From Atherix ibis (taxonomy: Eukaryota; Arthropoda; Insecta; Diptera; Athericidae): 64,000 bases of DNA. The notes beneath the pieces are model-generated. The model made no database searches and was not told the DNA's origin. It saw only the letters and a program-made list of their open reading frames with translations. A program made the position numbers and the translations under genes. Positions within the stretch are counted from its first letter, which is position 1. Each line of letters starts with the position of its first letter. Location of the stretch: NCBI GenBank assembly GCA_958298945.1, contig OY282606.1, positions 43,537,920 through 43,601,919 on the forward strand, given 5' to 3'. Below are positions 56,697-64,000 of this stretch, piece after piece.

Positions 56697-57467
56697 TAAA
56701 ATTGAATAATTTGCAAACGTTTTTCTTACGCATATCACTCCATGATGAAATTGTAAACATTACTGAATACAATGAAAAAAAAAAATCATGACATATTACA
56801 AATGGCCGAAACGTTACTTAGAAATCATATCACTCTTTTTGGAAAATGCTATTACTTGGTGTCACTTTTACATCATTGCTAAGGTTCCGAACACAGGCTG
56901 AATCAAATCTGATTAAAGCACTGAAAGCATTTCTGAGATTGTCTTTTTTATTCAAAAGAAAATGCTGTCTCTCCCTTAACACTAAATTACTACTGTATAA
57001 ACAATTAATTAGACCAATACTCTCATATGGTTTTCCTATTTGGTTTTCTATCTTAAAAAACCAGGTGAATAGGTTGGAAAAATTTGGAAGAAGAATTCTA
57101 AGATAGTGCACTAACCTATTTTTCACCGATAAGGGTAAATATTACTCACTGCTAAAAAATACCTATATAAAATTAACGAACACCCAAATCAGATTATAAG
57201 GAACATTTCATTAAACTACAATATACAATAACCGAATAATAGTTTCATATATCCAACTCCCCTCATGATCATTGACGAGCATTACGGATCACTCTTCGGC
57301 TGGAATAACGCCAGAACAGGAATGCATTACGGGTAGACAAAACAGCCAGGCCATGTAACTAAGTGCCTTTTTAGTTTAAATGTTTTCTATTTATAAGTTG
57401 CTTTTTATCTAATTTTTAAGATTTTTAAGATTCACAATTCATTCCATATCAAATTTAGCATAAGATA

Positions 57468-58760
57468 CGATGGTCATTCAACAAGTACTTAGCCTACAAA
57501 AGAAAAACGAAAATTTTGGAAAGGTGGCAATTTACTTTTCCACATAATCTCCTTCAAGCTTGATACACTTGGCCCAGCGATGCTCTAACTTTTTTAACCC
57601 GTCCAAAAAATACATTTTCTCGAGGGAAGCAAAAATAGGCCTCCGTGGCGACGATGACCTCCTCATTCGACCCAAATCTATTCCCGGCGAGTGATTTTTT
57701 TAGGTTTGGAAACAAAAAGTAGTCACAGGGGGCCAAATCTGGAGAGTACGGTGGATGGGGCAGCAATTCGTAGCGCAATTCTACCAATTTGGCCATGGCG
57801 ACGGCGGAGGTGTGAGCCGGCGCGTTGTCGTGGTGGAACAGTACTTTTTTCTTCGCAAAGCGGGGCCGCTTTTTCTTCAATTCGACGTCAAATTGGCCCA
57901 ATAAGTCAGCATAGTAGCGCCCCGTGATTGTTTTACCCTTCTCGAGGTAATCGATGTGGATCACACCTTGTGAATCCCAGAAAACAGTGGCCATCACTTT
58001 TCCGGCCGATCGAACAGTCTTCGCCTTCTTCGGAGCACGTTCGCCGGGCGAAGTTCACTGTTTCGACTGTTCCTTGGTCTCTGGTGTGTACCAGTGAATC
58101 CATGTTTCGTCAACGGTCACGAAACGACGCAAGAACTCCGCTGGATTACGCTGAAGCAGCGCCAAACACGTCGCCGATGTGGTCTCACGGTTGCGCTTGT
58201 TTTCCGGTGTGAGCAAACGCGGCACCCATCGCGCCGACAGCTTTCTCATGCCCAGTTCTTCGTGTAGAATATGATGCACCGTTCCTACAGCGATGCCCAC
58301 AGTCTCAGCTATCTCGTGAACCTTCAACCGACGGTCTGCCAACACGAGATCGTGGACTTTTTTAACGTTTTCCTCCGTAGCAGCCGTTTTCGGGGCACCT
58401 GGGCGTGGCTCATCAAAAACCGACGTGCAGCCACGAACAAACTCGTCGAACCAATTCTTGACGGTCGCCATCGAAGGAGAAGAGTCACCATACACAGCAT
58501 CCAAGCGATCTTTGATTTCGCTACGCGTTTTCCCTTCCAAAAACAAGAATCTAATCACCGAACGATATTGTTCTTTTTCCATTTTTGTGCAACCGACCGA
58601 CACGCTCGCTTTCAAAGGCTCTCAAAACAAAACTAATGAAGGGAATCGACTGAAACTTTGACAGTAGGCTACTAAAAGAATGTACTGCACGATGGGAAAT
58701 TTCTTTTGTGACGGCAGTTCTATCGGGCGGTGAGGCTAAGTACTTTTTGAATTACCTTCG
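57468..58760 (-). mobile_element. mariner element, second vertumana-like family, copy 2
   Basis: 1293 bp with TA at 57466-57467 and 58761-58762. Left end CGATGGTCATTCAACAAGTA, right end the complement of CGAAGGTAATTCAAAAAGTA. Very similar to the copy at 46.8 kb. It lies in the non-coding 3' part of the jockey-like LINE. Confidence 0.9.
57532..58582 (-). pseudogene. mariner transposase pseudogene, second vertumana-like family, copy 2
   Basis: The start at 58582 (MEKEQYRSVIRF) is intact here, unlike in copy 1. A TGA replaces the Trp after KEQSKQ (near 58056). The same frame continues through MMATVFWDSQGVIHIDYLEK, D2 (FHHDNAPAH) and D3 (PCDYFLF). An extra A in the run after EAYF (near 57630) shifts the frame and scrambles the last ~35 residues. 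D1 is in VTVDETW. Its lesions do not overlap those of copy 1. Confidence 0.87.
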
Positions 58761-59021
58761 TATACACATATGTTTGGCATCTTACGCATAATAATATACA
58801 AATAAAACATTAAATTTAATATTACAATAGTTATAAACAAACTGAAATAATTAGTTACAAAAAAGAAATAAGAATATGGTATTTAAATAGGTTTAAATAA
58901 TAGCCTTAAGACTTAATATTATAGTAAACTGTTCAGTAGTATTAAGAACAAAATGTAATACAAAAACAAATAATTTACTGGAATAAAAAATTGAATTGAA
59001 TTGAATTAACTACAAACGACT

Positions 59022-59135
59022 CTAGCAAGCGTGATAAGCAAAGTTGTATTTTTGTAGTGCGTTACGTAAAATGGATCAGCGGAAATATGGACTAAAAATG
59101 TTCCATTAAATTTTATGTTAAATTTTGGTGAATCT
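59022..59135. repeat. unidentified repeat, copy 1 (similar to 63625-63740)
   Basis: About 110 bp resembling the start of the right-hand copy: GTGATAAGCAAAGTTGTATT with TTTTGTAGTGCGTTACGTAA, versus GTGATAAGTGAAGTTATGCT with TTTTGTAGTGCCTTACAAAA, followed by a shared TGGA and later AATTT.A.GTTAAA. Family not recognised. It starts just after the 3' tail of the jockey-like LINE. Confidence 0.55.
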
Positions 59136-60060
59136 TTGATGGTACGAGTAGTTAAAAAAGTAGGTCGTTATGCAATTTTAGTTATTGTATCTTGTTTTCT
59201 ATGCCAGTGTGCAGAGTGAATGTTTTCAACAAGTACTTGGTAAATTAGTCTACTTACTTTCGGGCTATATCCTGTAAATAATGAACAAAGGACACATTTA
59301 AATTACATTGAATAACTTTGTTAGGAACATAGAATGAGGCATCAATGATTTTGATCAAAAAATTGAGCTAAAGGCATTGGATTCGATAGGAATTGCAATG
59401 CTTAATATGACCTCCAAGTTTAGTATTATATATCCAGAAAAATTGATAATTTTTGGCTGAGGGTGCTAGGTACTCACCTGCTCATAAGCTCTTATTCTCC
59501 ACCTGTGGGATTGGAAATTACTGAAAGCTATTTAGATATTTGATAAGAAGCTATAATTGTTATGGTATCAAAAATACTACCTTAAGAAATAGCAGCCTTA
59601 ATAGGGGCTTTTTCCAAATAGTCACTATTAACTGATACTAAGGTATAATATTGGTAAAAATATAATTTTTAAAAAATAAAAAAAGTATTTAGAGGTAAAA
59701 AAAACTCTTTAGTTTCTAGAATAGTGTAGAAGACCACATACTAAAGCTAAAAATGTATTAGTAGATGTGAGAATACCAGAGGCATAAATACTATATAAAC
59801 TGGGACTAAGAATATTGTCTTGAGGAATACCAGCATGAATAGAAAACAAATTGGAATAATTAACATTGAAAGTAACGTCGTGAAAGTAATGATTGATTTT
59901 TTTTTATATAAGTAGAGGAAATAATACTCTTTAGTTTACAACATAAGCCTGGCGATCAGAAATGATTAAATACCTGTGATATGTTAAGGAGCACTCCAGA
60001 GTAATAGTACTTTTACTTAAGAGAGGACATTACAAAGTCTTGAACTCGGAGCACTGTTAG
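59136..60060 (-). pseudogene. decayed jockey-type reverse transcriptase relic
   Basis: Minus-strand remnant with small gaps. From high to low coordinates: SGVLLNISQVFNHF (motif A region, catalytic Asp already lost), KLKSIISSTYIKKNQSLLSR, HAGIPQDNILSPSLYSIYAS (normally AGVPQGSILSPLLY), TSTNTFLA where the YADD motif should follow, and much later IIDASFYVPNKVIQCNLNV near the C-terminus. Decayed in every motif; a different copy from the LINE at 11-12.7 kb, which has the same layout. Confidence 0.65.
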
Positions 60061-60249
60061 AAAGTGGACAGTTGAAACAAACTCTCGAAAAATGATTGGA
60101 ATATACCTCAACCAATTCAAGAATAAGATAAATATGTTTAAGGATTAATTTTTAAAAAATCTTTGCTAAAGGATGGATAAAGCTTATGGGTTAGGGTGAA
60201 TTTTATTCAGGTAGTATTGCTTTCAAAATTATCGAGCGACAGTAAAAAT

Positions 60250-60600
60250 TTTTTTTGGCCACAATTGGACGAAATGAGCTTATACAATATTTGGTTTTAA
60301 CACGACTTGCAACACAGAAATTGAAACAAAGGACTTATTGCAGACGAAGCTACTGTCACGTCGCATTTTTCCAAGACACGCTACTGTCAACTGGCCGCCC
60401 AGATCGTACGATTTCACAACTTAGGACGTTTTTCTCCTATGCTAATGAACCGACAATATTTTCTGAGCTGCAGAATAATATTATTTAAGCCATCAGTGAG
60501 ATTCAGCCCGAATTATCCAGAAGAGTCATCCAAAATTGGATCTCTCGGATCATCTCCTGCAAATGAAACTGCAAAAATTATTTCAAAAGGCGTTATTTTT
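60250..60600 (+). pseudogene. DD41D-type transposase relic
   Basis: Plus-strand remnant. IWF and a decayed D2 region (60280-60300) are followed by VNWPPRSYDF (60387-60417, the segment before D3, with D3 not readable), then EPTIFSELQNNII, a stop, AISEIQPELSRRVIQNWISR and IISCK. This matches the D2-to-C-terminus layout of the DD41D transposases at 54 and 55.6 kb. No terminal repeats identified. Confidence 0.62.
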
Positions 60601-62719
60601 ATATATTAATAGTATTAATTGTGCTTTATTCAAAAATAAAGATATCTATGATAGCTTGCCCAGTATTTTTTTAAATGCCTTCATTAAAAAGTTATTTATG
60701 CGTACCTATAGTTAAAAGAATGTTAGGCTTGAAATTTTTTAAATTATTTATTGGTTTTTAAAATGGAGGGTTATTTTGATAGCAAACTTACTTTAAAATT
60801 TGTAGAATTTTCTTGTTAAACAAAATGTTTTGGTAGCTTTAGTTTTAGTTTCGTGGAGTTAATATCAAACAAAATTATAACAAGGCTTGCGATATAATTT
60901 ACAATTACTGTCCAGAAAGGGGCCTAAAATTAGAGGTGGCTTTGTAAAGTACTCAGTAAATTGGTCAGATTTTTTTAAATCCGTTTTTGACTAGCAACCG
61001 TCATCTGTTCGAAAATAGAAATAAATTCAAAAATATGCATATGGTACCTTTGATAAAAATTATATAAAAAAAACTGTAAAATTTTTTTATTAATGTTATT
61101 ATTTTAAAAATTTTCTTTGGGAAAAAATTATAAATAAATATTACAAATTTTAATTAAAATCTAATTTATTATATAATTATTAAGAGAATAATCTATTTTT
61201 TTTAAATTTTGAAATTTCTTATTACTTTAAATTCGAATATCAGTATTAAAAATAAATAAAGAAACTTTATTTAAATTATTATTGTTTAATTCAACACTTT
61301 TATCTTTTGTTAAAATTTGTTGCTCATTCAAAAATCAATTTGAAAAATTATAAATATTTTATGGCATTTTAAATAAAATATTCCCTTTTACTAAGGTAAG
61401 TGAGTACATATGCCAAGAAAACAAAAAAATATAATAATTAAAATAACTTATAATTTGCTTGTATACTAATATCAAAACTGAAAGGATAAAATTGAATTAG
61501 AAATCATAAAAATTTGATTATGAGGTTGGCTATAATTTTATATCCAAAAATATGATAATAAATGTGAATTTTCCAGTTATTTTATAAATAATCTTATTTA
61601 AATAAACCCTAACAGATGTCAATTAGGCAGGCTTTGGAGAAACGCTTGGTTAATAATTTAAGGATAAGTAAATATTTAATAAGATAAACTAAAAGTGAAC
61701 GAACAAAATTGGCTAGAATATCGAATTCTCTACTTAAGCGAATAACTCAAATAATTATGACCATATTATGTGAAGCTTCTCATGCGGCCATTTGATGAAT
61801 CTACAAACACAAATACGATGTGGTGGCGGCCATTTTCTATGTAAACGAATCTATTTATTAATCGTACTTTGAAAGACTGTACGTGTATAAATTGCCTTGG
61901 GAATCAATTGAAATATTCTTCTTATTAATCAAATTATTTGTTAATTAATATTATTTATATTTAAGCTTATTAATCTGTTCGTGTCAAATTTGAAAATAAA
62001 TAAAACAATTTGACTTTTCGGTACTTAAATAGAATCATTATTTTTAACGGACTTTTAAGATTATAAATTGATTAGTTGGCAATTACAGATGATTTCTAAG
62101 TTAAAGTAAATAAATATGTTCAAATAGAAATAATTATAATGCGGTCTATTTAGATAGTTAGAAGACTATTCATAATTATTGAATCAATAAGAGCTACGCT
62201 CGTTTAAATTGAAAAGTTTCAATTCGAAGAATTTTTCTACGATTAACTCAATGAAACTTTTCAAATTTATATTAATTAAGTATACTTTAAAAGGATTTTT
62301 ATTCTATTATTAATATTAATACTTAATTGGGAGTTTATTTACTTTTATTTGGGAAAAGTGATTTATTTTCTTTTTTGATTGAACTTCGAGAATAGCCACT
62401 TATCCTAGGAGACTATTTGTTAGATAAAAAAATAGTAGCAGAGATAGATCCGAGCGAATTAAGAAAATAAACCTTTTAGAAATGAAATAATATAAAATAA
62501 TTCCAATTTTAATAGTTTTAAAAAAAGAACTTTTTTAAAATTTCTTAATACAATAATTTTTTATTGTGTATTTTACTTTTAATATTTTTAATTTTTTATC
62601 TTACGTCCAATATTTAAGCAAATAATATGTTATTTCTGTAAACTTAAATGTAATATAAAAATTATTTAAATTATTCGTTTGGTAATTGTTAAATAATATT
62701 AATAAAAAATGTGGCAGCA

Positions 62720-62815
62720 AAATTAACAAAAAGTAATTTTTTTGATAATTTATTTAACAAGAAGTAAATAAGTTAACAAAAAAATTACTTTTTGTTAATT
62801 TATTTACTTCTTGTT
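62720..62815. repeat. two interleaved inverted repeats
   Basis: 62720-62743 is an exact complement of 62778-62801 (AAATTAACAAAAAGTAATTT...), and 62756-62771 is an exact complement of 62800-62815 (AACAAGAAGTAAATAA). The order is A, B, A', B', so the two pairs cannot form one simple hairpin. Confidence 0.8.
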
Positions 62816-62866
62816 TTCAGATAATTTAACTATATTTCTTCCTTAATTTATTATAAGATAAATCAC

Positions 62867-62912
62867 ATATTATTCTTAATTAATTTATTGTTAAATTAAT
62901 TAAGAATAATAT
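62867..62912. repeat. perfect 21-bp inverted repeat (hairpin)
   Basis: Arms 62867-62887 (ATATTATTCTTAATTAATTT...) and 62892-62912 are exact complements with a 4-nt loop. Confidence 0.85.
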
Positions 62913-63624
62913 GGGATGAAAGCATATGTTAAAGTTGAGAAACAAAAATTCAATTTTTCCCAAATAATATTGTTTAATAAAATTTTGTACTTTAATACGA
63001 TATTGAATAAATGCAAAGGCACAATCCCAAATAATGTTTATATATTAAAAGAATTACTTTTGCTTGTCAATTTTGATTATTTATTAACTCCTTGCAAATT
63101 TGACACAATACCAGAAATATATCCAATAGAATATAAATAAAAGCTAGCCAAAGGAAAAAATACATAATTCGAAAGTAAGGGTATTTTCCACATGTCCACT
63201 ATGTTACTAGTTTCCATGTATGATTGTCAAAGTTAGTCTGTACGAATATGGGGGGATCAATGTCTTAATAGATGAACTTTATTCTCTAGATACACACATA
63301 ATAATATACACAATTTTCTACATTTGTTTCACAGTCTATATTAAAACCAGTAAATCTTAAATATTCGATTTGTAAGTCTCAAAATCACTTAGCTTTGTTA
63401 TCGACACAATATTAGCTAATCAAAAACTTTACTAAGCCTATTACTAATAAACTAAGTCTATAGAATACCATATTGAAAAGGAGAAATATCAAACTTATGT
63501 TCTGATATATTTGGAGATGCCTTTTTATATTAAGGTGGTTTGTCGATTTAGCGTGGCAGACTGGCATTACTGAGAGTAGTACAAGTTTCAACCTATTCCC
63601 GTAATTACATGACCCTCTATAGTG

Positions 63625-63880
63625 TGATAAGTGAAGTTATGCTTTTGTAGTGCCTTACAAAAAATGGAATGACGAAATTTGGATAAATGAAGTGCCATCG
63701 AATTTAAAGTTAAACTTGGCGATTCCCAAAAAAAGTGCAACAATTCTATGGAGAAGGATTGTAATGAAAGACAAACTTTGCTTAAGTAGGCCTTCAATAA
63801 CTAAAGCTGATGAAAATTTAGAAAAACTGAAGGCTTTTAAAAAAGTTTTATAAACTGATGAAAATTGGAATGACAGCTTC
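63625..63880 (+). pseudogene. unidentified repeat, copy 2, with partial coding potential
   Basis: The frame from 63650 reads WNDEIWINEVPSNLKLNL, AIPKKSATILWRRIVMKD and KADENLEKLKAFKKVL, then a stop and possible continuation TDENWNDS. The composition looks like real, decayed coding sequence. Copy 1 at 59022-59135 gives IW then VPLNFMLNFGES in the same place. I do not recognise the family; it probably belongs to a transposable element, since it occurs twice. It runs to the end of the window. Confidence 0.4.
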
Positions 63881-64000
63881 CAATAGAAATATTTGATAAA
63901 AAAGTTCTTGAAGGGACATTGGAGACATTTGTATGCTGCACCTACTGGAGGACCACTGGCATTAATAATTTTGTCAGAAAAAGGAATTATGTGGTTCTTT

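Larger units (their letters stand above)
55480..56700 (-). pseudogene. DD41D transposase pseudogene 2, split by a SINE
   Basis: Upstream of the SINE on the minus strand: NKQNCRYWCEENPQIIHKH. Downstream: LPKLIVWCSFWSGGIISPYL, AGNTVTVNGERYRSM, FLWPKLEEVDLDNIWF, where a TAA replaces the following Gln. Then a QDGATCHTA segment with D2, REKFGDSIISRNCDIEWPPR, LTPLDHFLWGYLK with D3 41 residues after D2, and the C-terminus HRIRSCKSSCGGHLNDVLF. The N-terminal DNA-binding region is missing or unreadable between 56700 and the right end, where a 25-bp hairpin lies instead. Confidence 0.8.
55372..56849 (-). mobile_element. DD41D (rosa-like) element 2, carrying a SINE
   Basis: TA at 55370-55371 and 56850-56851. 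The ends share GAGTGATATGATTTC in inverted orientation, preceded by GTTTTCGAATAA on one side and the diverged ATTTTCCAAAA on the other. Transposase on the minus strand. Interrupted by a 569-bp SINE at 56006-56574. The host LINE frame rejoins as IDIKV then LLGVTF. Different terminal repeats from element 1, so a different DD41D family. Confidence 0.82.
52924..57240 (+). pseudogene. jockey-like LINE ORF2 pseudogene, in three coding pieces
   Basis: End of the endonuclease: LTSTFHSDHYPIHI (52985-53020). Linker: SKLKPDCNVFREIDRISGKR (53460-53520) and LFMEFSEVFSLIKQLN (53750-53795). Across the first DD41D element: TKKLSGPDEIPNCLLRNLT, RVLLMILNNCC. An internal deletion then joins directly to DTLAYSTHANPRIAAKFV, the end of the YADD motif. 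KTQLICIRNSAK and ANIEANIDIKV follow, and across the second DD41D element LLGVTFTSLLRFRTQAESNL, KLLLYKQLIRPILSYGFPIW and RLEKFGRRILR. The two insertion junctions rejoin in frame when one TA is kept. Confidence 0.78.
52840..59008 (+). mobile_element. jockey-like LINE, split by two DD41D elements and a mariner
   Basis: The LINE pieces are 52840-53795, 55022-55371, 56850-57467 and 58761-59008. Inserts: 53796-55021, 55372-56849 (itself carrying a SINE) and 57468-58760. The final piece is non-coding, AT-rich and ends with ATTGAATTGAATTGAATT, a tail typical of LINE 3' ends. The 5' end is not defined. Without inserts about 2.2 kb remains. An internal deletion removed most of the reverse transcriptase palm. 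Confidence 0.75.
60601..63620. other. AT-rich stretch with hairpins, no recognisable gene
   Basis: No transposon ends or coding motifs. Two inverted-repeat structures at 62720-62815 and 62867-62912 are listed separately. Confidence 0.45.

Noticed and set aside
1..64000. Bacterial genes, operons or CRISPR arrays
   Set aside because: No regularly spaced short repeats, no ribosome-binding-site-preceded gene runs and no bacterial protein families. The content is entirely eukaryotic transposable elements.

Overview
The window is A+T-rich eukaryotic DNA, almost certainly from an insect. No host protein gene, rRNA or functional tRNA could be recognised. What can be recognised is a graveyard of transposable elements: Tc1/mariner DNA transposons of many lineages, non-LTR retrotransposons of at least three types, one piggyBac-like element, one tRNA-derived SINE and one short element with 8-bp target duplications. 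The insect call rests on the mix of irritans-, mauritiana-, mellifera- and vertumana-like mariners, DD41D (rosa-like) elements and jockey/I-type LINEs. The order could not be fixed.

Layout. 1-7 kb: an irritans-like mariner, a mellifera-like mariner sitting in a decayed ~120-145 bp tandem repeat, and a vertumana-like mariner. 7-13 kb: a mariner relic, an I-type LINE fragment split by a mauritiana-like mariner, and a jockey-type LINE fragment. 15-17 kb: a DD41D relic split by a snap-back mariner derivative. 20-27 kb: two more vertumana-like copies (one with an intact 350-codon transposase), a second snap-back element, and LINE and transposase relics. 30.1-34.3 kb: a TTAA-bounded piggyBac-like element filled with other insertions. 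35.6-39.6 kb: a LINE split by a mariner that is itself split by a 999-bp element, then a longer relative of the snap-back elements. 45.6-50.8 kb: an EN+RT LINE split by two mariners and an I-type fragment. 52.8-59.0 kb: a jockey-like LINE split by two DD41D elements (one carrying a SINE) and one mariner. 59-64 kb: jockey and DD41D relics and an unidentified repeat. The stretches between are AT-rich and show no gene.

How the parts relate. In several places, removing the inserted element and one TA copy (or one longer target duplication) restores a continuous reading frame in the host element. The insertion order can therefore be read directly, and both boundaries and classification are checked independently. 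Nearly every transposase is disabled by stops, frameshifts or deletions. The exception is the gene at 20136-21185, which keeps an unbroken frame and all three catalytic aspartates, although its element has lost the outer part of one terminal repeat.
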